A stretch of 64,000 bases of DNA, taken from Cheilinus undulatus (lineage: Eukaryota > Chordata > Actinopteri > Labriformes > Labridae). Shown here one piece after another: positions 1 through 10,271 of the stretch (position 1 is its first letter; the number at the start of each line of letters is the position of its first letter). The notes beneath the pieces are model-generated. The model did not search any database. It was not told where the DNA came from and worked only from the letters and a program-made list of their open reading frames with translations. The translations under genes and the position numbers were made by a program. The stretch is from assembly GCF_018320785.1 (NCBI RefSeq), contig NC_054866.1, positions 35,379,000 through 35,442,999 of the forward strand. The letters are read 5' to 3'.

Positions 1-3000
1 GGATTATGTAACATTTGGGTCCAAACAGTGCCACCAACAGGCCAAAACTGGAGGCCAGGATGGCAAATATCTCGACAGCGTCTGCATACTTCCCTGGTGA
101 GTTGACATAAGCAGGGACAAAGGCAACCCACACAGCACAGAAGATCAGCATGCTGAAAGTGATGAGTTTGGCCTCATTGAAGTTGTCGGGCAGATTCCTG
201 GCCAGAAACGCCAACAGGAAGCAGAGGATAGCCAGAAAGCCAATATAACCCAACAAGACAGCAAAACCAATGGTAGACCCGACAACACACTCATAAACTA
301 TCTTGTCATTGTAGTATTGAGTGTTTTTATGAGGAGAAGGTGAGGAGGAGACGATCCAGACAGTGCAAATTGTTGCCTGAACAGAAGTCAGCACCAGGAC
401 TGTCCCTCGCTGTTGCATGGCACCAAACCACTTGAGAACAGCTCCCCCTCCTGGCCTTGAGGCCTTGAACACAGCAAGAACCACCATGGTTTTCACCAAA
501 ATACATGACACACAAAGAACAAAGATGATCCCGAATGCTGCGTGTCTCAGCTGGCATGTCCAAAGACTGGGACGACCAATGAACAGCAGTGAACACAGGA
601 AGCAGAGTTTTAGTGCCACCAGGAGCAGGAAACTCAACTCTGAGTTGTTCGCTCGGACCATGGGCGTGCTGCGGTGATAGGTGAAGATTCCCAGGACGAC
701 AGCACAGAGAAATGAGCCCAGTAAGGAGGCAGTTGTGAGGCAGATTCCCAAAGGCTCATGGTAGGAGAGAAACTCTGTTTTCTTTGGAACACAGTGGTCA
801 CGCTCTGGACTGGACCAGAAGTCTTCTGGACAACTGGTGCACTCTGTGGAGTCTGAGGAAGAGGATGAGGTTTATTTTTATACAGAGAAAATTCTTCTTG
901 TACGATATGATCAATGTATTTAGCATGATGACAAACCAGATGAAGTGGTGATCTGTCCCTCAGAACAAGGGACACAGTCGAAGCAGCACTCAGGTTGTCC
1001 TTTCCTTCTGGCCATGCGGGTACCTGGAGGACAGCTCTCACTGCACACTGACCGAGGTGGCTGTAGGTAAGAAAACAAATCTGTAAATATACATCACTTT
1101 AAGTTGAAGTGGTTTACAGTCTTTTTACAGTGGGTCCTTATAATTAGAAATTACCCTCTTAGACTTAAAGTTCCAGAAGATTTTGTTTTCATCAATTTTA
1201 AGTTCTTCACCTCTCAAATCAGACCTTTTCACCTCACCCACAGTTTGAATTTTAGTTCTTCCATCAGGGAGCCACAGCCAGCTGATGACATCATAGATCG
1301 GTAGGGCATCACCGTTGTCATCAAATGAAACTTGGTCACCAAACGGTGTGGTGAAGTTGACCTTTTGTAAATAATGAACAAGCTGCAAATGGAGAATGAA
1401 AACAGATTGTGGGGAAGACACCATGAAAAACCAACTGGTTTTAACCCACTATGCTCTGATTTACAATTAAAATGTGATGTTTTTCTTATTTTGAAATACA
1501 ATGATGCTTCCACTCTTTTTAGTATGCTTTGTCTATCATAAAACATGATAGTAATATTTCTGTGAAATTTATCATATCAAATATATAAACATTTTAAAAC
1601 AACTACACCATACGCATTAGTAAAGCACTAGTAACTCCTTCATTAGTAAATCATCTAGAAAGCATTAGTAATCATTAATATCTCATTTATATACAAAGCT
1701 GTAAATGCTTTGCTGTTGCATTAGTTATGTATTACTTAAGCTTAAGTCATCGCCTAAATGCATTATCAATCCCTACTTTTCATTTACAAACACAGCTATG
1801 AATGGTTTCTAATTGTGTTTGTCATGCATTCATTATGCTTTAGTCAATTCTTAACTCATCATTTAAAAATCATTATTTTTATTTGTTAGGCAATAATTAC
1901 CCTAACTCTACGCTTCTACCTAACCTATCATAAACTAATGTAATCCAACATAACCCAAACCAAGCCAACCTAATCAAGCTTTACACAACTCAACATGAGC
2001 TAACATATAGAAACCTTAGTGTAACCTAACCTTATCAAACCTGAGCTAATTTAGCCTAACCCAACCTGACCTAACCTAACCTAAACTTACCCAACCCAAC
2101 CCAAGCTAACTTAACCAAACCTCACCTCACCTCACCTTACCTTACTTAACCTGAGTTAACCTAACTTTACCCAATCAAAGCTAACTTTACCTTACACACT
2201 GCCACCTAACCTTACACAACCAAAGACGAATTAATCCAACCTGAGCTAACCTAGCTCAACAAAATGTGACCTAACTTTACACACTCAAACCTTATTTAAC
2301 TTTACCCAACCAAAGCTAACCTAACCCAATCCAACCTATTCTAACTAAACCTGACCCTACTTAACCCAACCTAACCCAAACCCAACCCAACCTATCCTAA
2401 CCTTACCTAACCCAACCAAAGCTTACTTAACCTAACCTAACCTAACCTAACCTAACCTAACCTAACCTAACCTAACCCAACCCTACCTAACCTAACCTAA
2501 GGCAACCAAGCCTTACACAATCCAACTTAACCTTACCTGGCCTAACCTTACCTAACATAGCCTACTTTAACTACCCTAACCCTTCCCTACCTTACACTTT
2601 ACCTAGACTAACATAAATTTAACATAGTCATTTACAATTGCTTTAACACTGTGTATATAAATGGCACACAAGAAGTGGTGTACAGAATATATCCACGTAC
2701 GGTATGTTCATGACTCCATACAGTATACCCACTTCTACATCCTTTCTGATGATCATCATTCCTCTATATATAAGATTTTTTTTCATATGGTAAAAGCATA
2801 TCCCATCTTACTCTGCCTCTGATTAAGTTCTAAGGTTTAAACTATGCAGTAATAATTTGAAACTAATCATTTTTTATCTGAGGTGCAGGTACAAAAGGCC
2901 TTTTTTGAGGTGTATCAAATATGTAAGAGAAGTATAACCCAGGTTGGTAATGCTTTGCTGGATGGATCACTAAAATTGTAATAACCAGCATTCCACAATA

Positions 3001-5525
3001 ACTATGTTGCACAATGTTTGTCATTACATACAATAATAAATAAAAACACTAAACAGGTAAAAGTACTTCGATTTAGCATCTATTTCTAAAAACGTAAAGG
3101 TGGTCATACCTGCCATGGCTCCATTGTGTGCAAAGTGGCACAGCTTTTCCCTCTGAATGGCCCTCTCCCTGGCTCACACTTCATTGCATCATCAAGAGCA
3201 TAAGCCAAAGCATATACAGCTTTGTAGATATTATACTCAGGCCTGAGGTTTGACACATCCAAAAAGTCTGTCTTGACATTTTCTAAGTCTTCTTCTCCAG
3301 TGCAGAGTGTTTCCCCAGCTTTCAAGCTTCCTGATGGAGAAAACTGACACTGAAATGTGGATTCCCAGAACTGCCTCACCTGAAGTACAGTTTAACATAA
3401 AAAAATTATATTAACAAAAATTTTGACGAAAACATAATTATTTATTGTGATCATAAATTGTTCAATTTGGAGGTAAAAAAACTCTGATTTAACTCCTACA
3501 ATGTTAGTTTCAGAGCTATCTTTGTCAGGGCGTATTTGTAATAAAAATTCCTGGAGCCCTGGAATCTCCCCTCGCCGGATGGCGATTCCGAGTGTTCCCT
3601 GCAGGTACGGCATGAGCTCAGGAGTCTGGAGCGCAGTATATGATGCCCAGGCTTCACTGGCTATCCACTGCAGATCTGTCACATTCTGCCTCAGCACCTG
3701 CATATAGCAATACTAGAAGAAGTTAGAGTCACTGCACAGAAAATGTGCAGAAGCAGCCACTTTTCAAACAATCCTACCACACATAACTTTTCAAGCAAAT
3801 TGGTTTGTGCCTTCAAAAATGTACTACACATTATCTATAAGTTTTCCAGTCTTCCCTGCATCAGCTCATAAATCTGGTTGAATTATTTAAATAAATAATA
3901 ATTACTTAAGCTGTTTGGAAGCTTTCCTCCCATTGAAAAATAAAACAATGAATCTAGAAAAATATTCAAGCAAATTTAAATTAAACTGCATCTTTCTCAG
4001 ACAAAAACTGATACAGTAAACAAAATCAAACTGTTTAACTTAATGCAGAATGGTTTTGCTGAGTGATTTTGGTATGTTCAAACCCCCCAAAAATTCTAAT
4101 TTCATAGTGTTTTTTACTTTAAACAGTATTATATTTTTATTCCAACCTCTGCCATTAGATCAATCATTTGGTACTCGTGTGCAAAAACCATGACCACACG
4201 AGCTGTGGATGTCTTCATCACACCAACAATCCTTCGGAGTTTACTCAGATCCCTGTCCAAGGCCAAAACCTCTAAATAGGCCAGACAACCTCCTCTGGAC
4301 TCAGCCAGATCAGACTGGAAGGATCGAGCAACATTGAGTCCATAATCATCATCGCTGACCAGAAGGCCGACCCACGTCCAGCTGAAGTGTTTCAGAATCT
4401 GAATCATTGCACGCACCTGAAAGGAAAATAATGGTGAGAGAGAAGTGGTGCAATGATTTACTCAAACTAAGAAGAAATTATGGTTATACACAGAAGCTAC
4501 AAACAACAAAATGTTAATTAGCATTCTTGTGTCATGTCAATTTCCAAACATTTTCGGTCAATTAAACAGAATAAATAAGTAGTTTTTATTCTGGCGGAAG
4601 AGATTCACCTGGAAAGCGTCACTTGGGATTGTTCTGAAGAAGGATGGAAACCGCTGCCGATCACTAAGGCACGAACAAGTGGAAAAATAACTTACCTGTA
4701 ATGAAAACATTCACTATTACATAACCATTAATGTTTTTTTTTTTGTTGTTTTTTTTTTAACAATCTCTCACTTAAAAGATATTTGCTTGAAAACAGGATG
4801 TAGGTACATTCAAAGAGAACTAGAGGACAGAAGAACTTACAAGTGGCATTTTGTAAAGACCCAGCACATTTGAAGTGGCAATAGAAAATGTAGAGGCAGA
4901 ATCACCAACGATCCCCAGGACTGGAGGAGTCCCCAAACAGTTCTCCTTAAACACATACTGCTCTTCTCTGCCACTGGCAAGAGACAGTCCACCACTGAAC
5001 CCAATCACAAGTGCTCCACAGTTGTCATACAGACTGTATCCCAGAGTCACATTAGGTAACAGACTGGAGTTCCTGTTTATCTCATCAATAGCAAACACCA
5101 TGGTTATGGCATACCTGAACCCCAGAGTGTCAAACCTAATACATAAAACATCACAGTTAGAAATGAAGAAGAAATCACTAGACTAATAAAAGTAATACTT
5201 AATAACTGCACAGATGAATGTTTCACTAACTGTTGTGGAAATTAAATGCATTGTACTAGCTTAATGTTACTCAGTTTCTCAGATGCAAATTGCATGTTTG
5301 TCAAACTTACCCTTTGCAGCTGGGCTGCTGAGGCTCTGAGGTATAAGTCCACTCAGGGAAAACAGAGGAATAGTGTACCTCAAACAGTCCACCCAGAGTC
5401 ACATTTCCCTGCTTGTGCATTTCATTCAGTTGAAACTTTCCTTTCAGTTTACAAGCCAATGAATTAGAGTCAGATACAGAGTATGAAACTAAGATGAGGA
5501 AATATATGTGAGGAAAAGCTCCCAT
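1..5525 (-). CDS. m1: OlfC/V2R-like class C GPCR, 3' end outside the window
   Basis: Putative olfactory amino-acid receptor. Exons from 5' to 3' on the minus strand: 5525-5311, 5135-4841, 4695-4609, 4416-4147, 3697-3500, 3379-3110, 1382-1155, 1060-937 (124-nt cysteine-rich exon) and 852-1 (7TM, continuing past the window edge). All junctions are GT/AG and stay in frame. Exon 1 encodes a signal peptide beginning [12 protein letters not shown]. An upstream ATG at 5570 is open, but it lies only about 5 nt from a TATA box, so transcription probably starts after it and I chose the ATG at 5523-5525. The ligand pocket keeps the SAST segment, the DDDYG tyrosine and the ASEAW glutamate that bind alpha-amino acids in this family. 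The intron at 1383-3109 is swollen by tandem repeats. The cysteine-exon donor is a weak GTTTGT, where the paralogues have GTGGGT or GTAGGT. No disabling change is visible. Family assignment is strong; the ligand is inferred. Confidence 0.92.
1600..1880. repeat. Degenerate CATTAGTAA-type repeat in m1 intron
   Basis: Loose repetition of GCATTAGTA and CATTAGT words in AT-rich DNA, next to the CCTAA block. No coding content. Period and copy number are not clear by eye. Confidence 0.4.
1885..2620. repeat. Degenerate (CCTAA)n satellite in m1 intron
   Basis: About 730 bp built from CCTAA/ACCTA words. The middle (about 2430-2476) is a clean run of the pentamer; the edges carry many single-base changes. 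The unit equals TTAGG on the other strand. It is not the vertebrate TTAGGG telomere unit, so I call it a local satellite expansion. Confidence 0.75.
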
Positions 5526-5574
5526 AACTGCCCTCCGCCCTTCACTACTAGTTTCATTGTTCAGACACATCTTG

Positions 5575-5581
5575 TTTTATA
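5575..5581 (-). promoter_or_regulatory. TATA box of m1
   Basis: TATAAAA on the minus strand, about 50 nt upstream of the chosen ATG (5525) and only 5 nt upstream of the earlier ATG (5570). This spacing decides the start codon. The surrounding upstream block is conserved in m2-m4. Confidence 0.6.
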
Positions 5582-6037
5582 CGCAGGCTCTCATTCCCAA
5601 AGCACACTCTCCATTATTGTTTCATCTGTATCTGGTGATGGGGGCAGGGTCTTATACACATATAAATATTAAACTGTTGATGTAATGAATTTTCATTGGG
5701 ATTCCTGTAACACAAAAAGAAACGCCAGGAAACACAGACATCAACAGGAGATTGCTCTTTTATGGGTTTAATATGATTGTAAATGTTTAACTGATGGAAC
5801 TTTGTATTGAGAATGCACAGTGATGCAAAACTAATCCCTATCGCCTCACTGCAACAAATCAGACTTTAACCACATTTGTTTACTAAAATGTGATCAAACA
5901 GGGGGGTCACGTGATGCACTGAGGACAGACGCACTGCTGTCGGTCTCCTCACTGGATTTAACTAAAACAATATTTCTTGGCTTGCCCGTTGCTGAACATT
6001 TGGTTAAACTATCGCTAAACCTACATAGACGCTGGAC

Positions 6038-6942
6038 ATGTCACTGGAAGACTTTTTCTCCATGCCCATAAGGAGAGAGACTTCAAGGGGCGCCAACAAA
6101 TTGGCGGCTAGCGGGGCGCTAGCTAATCAAGATGGTGAGGCAGAGCCAGAGCAAGCTAATGAAGAAGAGCCAGAACTTTGTATCGAGCCCGAAAAAGAGG
6201 ACACCAGCCCCACTAACGATGACACAATGGTTCAACAGGTGACTCGTAATATTGACAAAATGTTGGACACTAAACTCGCTAACATCCTGAAACCAGTCAT
6301 GGAGATGTCAGAAAAGCTAGACAAGCTAGCAGATAGACTGGGGACGGTGGAACAACGAGTGTCCGACTTGGAGGATACAGCAGTGTCTCATGCACCTTGG
6401 CTGGAGTCAGTGCTGAAAAAGCAACGGAAAAACTCGAGAATTATGAAAACCAGAGTCGGCGACAAAACATTAGAATTACTGGACTTAAAGAAGGCAGTGA
6501 AGGCAAGAATCCACCCGTGTTTTTTGAAAAGTGGATTCCCGAGGTCTTGAACATGGATATGCGCGGGGAGCGGCTGAAAATAGAACGAGCCCACCGTACG
6601 GGACCCCCAGTGGGACCCACCGGCAGACAGGGCCCCCGTGCTGTCCTGGTGAGGCTTCACAACTACACAGATGGACAGAGGATTCTACGCGCAGCAAGAA
6701 ACAAGGGCAGAATAGCGCTGGATGGTCAAGTAGTGTCTTTTTACCAGGACTTTTCTGCGGAGGTTGTGAAGCGAAGGCAAGAGTCTGCAGATGCGCGCAG
6801 AAGGCTTCGGGAAGCGGGGATCAAATATACTTTTGTTTATCCACCTGTGATTAAGGTTCTCCCTCCAAATGGAAAGCCGATCTCCCTCTCCACAATGAAG
6901 GAAATCACTGACTATGTGAAGGCACTCCCAAATACACAGTGA
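6038..6942 (+). pseudogene. L1 ORF1 (RNA-binding protein), frameshifted
   Basis: The first part (6038 onward) begins MSLEDFFSMPIRRE and includes a coiled-coil-like heptad stretch (KLDKLADRLGTVEQRVSDLE). A second frame, overlapping from 6397 to 6942, continues with ENQSRRQNIRITGLKEG, the start of the L1 RRM-like domain, and a C-terminal domain ending DYVKALPNTQ. The overlap means one frameshift near 6400-6430. In L1 this protein packages the element RNA as a trimer. Confidence 0.8.
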
Positions 6943-7465
6943 CTGGCTCAGTCCACCTGCATTCAGGTAAATGGCATCATCTGCCTTAAAAATGACTGCA
7001 TTATATAAATGAAAGCTGAGAGACTCGCATAATGGACAGTGGGTACCGTGTAACATTAGGATAGTTTTTGTTCGCCTCAAATTAAAAGGATTTGCACAGG
7101 GATGTTTCTCAGTTTATTCAACTTGCAGTTTACTACTATTATTTACATAGCCGCTGACATGCTGGCATTATGGTTAGGACATAATCCAGAGGGAGAGACT
7201 TGACCTACTCTTTCTTTCACTTCGTTTATTTTGCCCCCTCAGCTGTACCAATATAGCTAGAGTATGACAAGGGTTTTGTTTTTTATTTTTCTTGGTTCTA
7301 TTTCAGTCATCTTAGGTAGGGTGGATCCAAGCTTTAGTTTGTTTTTACTGGGATGGTTTATGTGTTTCTTGTTTTTTGTCCAGACAGGATTTCAGATTAA
7401 AAGCACATCCAAATTATTTGATACGTTAAACGAGACTATGCAACATGATATAATTTTACATTATT

Positions 7466-9689
7466 TTGAATATTAAGTTTTGTACCCGGAACATTAAGGG
7501 CTCCAATAATGTAGTCAAAAGGAAAGCTGTTTTAAACAGTCTTAAAAAGGAAAATGTCCAGGTTGCATTCCTCCAAGAAACACATTTAAATGACGAGGAC
7601 CACAAAAAATATCTCAGGGAATGGGTCGGACAGGTATATTTTACATCTTATTCTACAAATGAAAGGGGTGCAATTTAGCTGATATTATAGTTATCCCTGA
7701 AAAAGGGAAAGATCCAGAACAATGTGGATGTAAAAATACTATCAAAAATAGTGGCCAATCGACTAGAACAAGTGGTGACTGATATAGTTGATGCAGACCA
7801 AACAGGGTTTTTAAAAGGCCGTACCTCATCAAATAACACCTTTAATTAATATTTTTCTCTATCTTAATTTTCATAAAACTCCAAGTGCTATAGTAACGAT
7901 GGATGCAGAGAAAGCATTTTATTGTATTGAGCAAAAAGACATGTTTGAAGTGTTGAAAAGATTTGGCTTTCAATCAGATTTTGTCCGATGGGTTGCCTCA
8001 GTCATAACAAATGGTCTAGTTTCTACCCAATTTCAACTTAATAGAGGTACAACTCAAGGGTTACCACTATCACCTCTATTATTTTCTTTAGCAATAGAGC
8101 CGTTAGCAATTGCTGTCCGGCAAACCTCCAGTATCAAGGGAACGGTGGTAGGAACAACACAGCACAAAATTCTATTGTATGCAGATGACAGCCTCCTGAC
8201 ATTAATAGACCCATCAAACTCAATACCTGCGCTAATCAAATGTGTTTAAAAGTTCGGTCAAATTTCTGGATACAAGGTTAATTTTACTAAATCTGAAATC
8301 ATGCCTCTGGGCTTCTCATATGAATACGAACCTGACTTTGTTAAACCCTTTTGCTGGGCACCAGAAGGATTCACATATTTGGGGACTGCACCTAAAATCA
8401 GTCAGCTGTATGCTGAAAATGTTAACCCCATGATAAAACACATTAAGGATAAGCTGTTAAGTTGGAAGAAGCTTCCTGTATCCTTTCTTGGCAGAGTCAG
8501 TCTTATTCAGATAATAATTCTCCCTAAAATTACTTACCCTCTATCTATGCTCCTCATTTCTCTGAAAAGAAACAACATTAAAATGTAAATAAAGCTCTCT
8601 CTGACTTTATATGGGCTGGAAGAAAGCCTAAAATTAAATTAAATATTTTACAACGGCCAAAAGAACAAGGAGGGTGGGGCCTCCCCAACCTTATGAATTA
8701 TAATATCAATGCAAGCCAGAATAATCTCAATATAGGCATCTGCTCAACCAAAGCTACCATGGTTTGAGATTGAAGCTACCCTCTCCAAACCATACAGTCC
8801 TATCAACTTCCTTGATAAATGCAGAGGTGAATTACCAATTATGGCTAAAGACAATTTTTTAATTACTAATGTGTGTAGTACCTGGAATGTTTTGAGGAAA
8901 TTATTTCGGACAAAACATAAACTGAGTTGTTTGACAATAATGATTGATAATCCTGATTTGACCAGAGAAGGCACTGGATCTAACTTTCAGAAATGGTATG
9001 AAGCAGGGATTTACCATATTTATAATCTTTGGGATGGGGGAAAAATTAAAACATTCGAGTCTTTGCAGGATGAATACAAATTCAAAACAAAAGAATTTTA
9101 CAAATACCTTCAGGTCAGACACTATGTACAAACTAAAATGGATAATCTTAATCTCCCAGATGACTTTAATATATTAGAAAAGACTCTTTTAGATAGTCTT
9201 AAACAAAGTCACTTTGTCTCCAAATTTTATTTAAAGCTGCAGCATTTGAATACCGACAGCCTACCACTCCTACGGAGATCATTGGAGACTCAGCTGGAGA
9301 CAACGATAGAGACTGAAGTATGGGAGGAAACCTTACTTTTACCTTCGAAAATATCCATATGTAACAGATTCAGAAAAATGCAATATATTATCTTACAGAA
9401 TGTCTATATATCTCCATATATGTACAGTAAATATACAGAAGGGGCCTCTCCAAACTGCCCAAAATGTAGGACTGTTTTAGGAACAAGACTTCACTGCCTC
9501 TGGGAATGCGAAAAGATTCAACAGTTTTGGCGAACCATATGTGCTGAAGTTAGTGTGGTAATCAAACAGCAGCCTAATCCATTATTGTGTCTATTGGGAT
9601 GTATCCCTGAATCATTAAGAATACATAAGAACACTGTTCAATTTTTGCTTATGTTGGGTCGAAAGGATGTTATGACTACATGGGTAGGG
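7466..9689 (+). pseudogene. L1 ORF2 (endonuclease and reverse transcriptase), broken
   Basis: The endonuclease start (7466-7680) shows the LQETHL motif. Reverse transcriptase follows at 7899-8249 with MDAEKAFYCIEQ, GLPLSPLLF and the YADD catalytic box. C-terminal parts lie at 8301-8588 and 8841-9689, including a CPKCR..TRLHCLWEC zinc-knuckle-like segment. Most of the endonuclease and the RT fingers are missing, and several stops and frame changes interrupt the rest. Confidence 0.8.
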
Positions 9690-9860
9690 TAACACTGGAT
9701 AGCAGCACCTGCGTCCAATTGGACTTGAAGCCCTTTGTGGCACTTATTGATGATGTTTCTTCTCCTCCAGATCTTTGCTTGTGTTGTTCTTGCTCTTGAA
9801 CGTACATCACTTTGGATAAAAGTGTCTGTTAAATGGCACTGTAATATTGTTACTGTTGAC
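9690..9860 (+). repeat. LINE/SINE 3' tail remnant in m2 3' flank
   Basis: Ends with ACTTTGGATAAAAGTGTCTG, matching the TTTGGATAAAAGCGTCTGCTAAATG tail common to fish L2-like LINEs and their SINEs. The same block, slightly more decayed, lies in the m3 3' flank at about 15953-16115, so it predates the m2/m3 duplication. Confidence 0.55.
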
Positions 9861-10172
9861 AGACTTGCAGTTGTTTTAAAGAGACACACCCATTAGAGCC
9901 ACTTCTGACACCCATATGATGCTTGTTTCTTCTCTGGTCATCCTCTGATCAGAAACAAGCGCATCAGCTTTATGCTTGCAAGAAATTCTTAATGATTTCA
10001 AGAACAAGTTGAAATTATCTTAAAAGTTTTAAGAGTGCTGTGTGAAAAGGAAACACAGGTGTAAGGGGCACAACCCACATACTCAACTCTGCTGCTCATC
10101 TCACAAATCCGTTTTCCTTACAAATGTGGCACCACAGAAAAGGAAATACACAGGCTTTCCAACTGTTTAAGG

Positions 10173-10178
10173 TTTATT
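10173..10178 (-). terminator. Poly-A signal of m2
   Basis: AATAAA on the minus strand about 95 nt past the m2 stop codon; conserved in m3. Confidence 0.55.
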
Positions 10179-10216
10179 GCCAAGTAGCATTTTCAGAACA
10201 TTGTTACAACAATGCT

Positions 10217-10258
10217 GGTTAAATATTCAGCTGGTTGTAAACAGCTGAATATTTAACC
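10217..10258. repeat. Perfect 17-bp hairpin just downstream of the m2 stop
   Basis: GGTTAAATATTCAGCTG at 10217-10233 and its exact reverse complement at 10242-10258, with an 8-nt loop. It lies in the predicted 3' UTR between stop and poly-A signal. The m3 equivalent (16481-16523) is imperfect. Confidence 0.7.
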
Positions 10259-10271
10259 AGCTGAATTTTGG

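Larger units (their letters stand above)
5902..9689 (+). mobile_element. L1-clade LINE, decayed and truncated copy
   Basis: A non-LTR retrotransposon of the fish L1 type, in sense on the plus strand. It contains ORF1 and a reduced ORF2. The 5' edge is placed by comparison with the DNA upstream of m2: the two match up to CAAACAG (5901 and about 15010) and then part. The 3' edge is placed where similarity to the m3 3' flank resumes, at TAACACTGGAT (9690). The copy ends inside ORF2 with no poly-A tail, and a large piece between endonuclease and RT is missing, leaving 3.8 kb instead of the usual 5-6 kb. Confidence 0.85.

Noticed and set aside
327-596. An 89-codon minus-strand frame repeated in all five m genes ([20 protein letters not shown])
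   Set aside because: It lies out of frame inside the conserved 7TM exon. Its repeated presence only reflects exon identity.
1229-1546. Second minus-strand frame overlapping the 228-nt exon of m1
   Set aside because: Shadow frame of a real exon; the 1155-1382 exon boundaries and protein match all paralogues.
2425-2480. Interstitial telomere or chromosome end
   Set aside because: The unit is CCTAA, not the vertebrate CCCTAA, and it sits in an intron of an intact gene.
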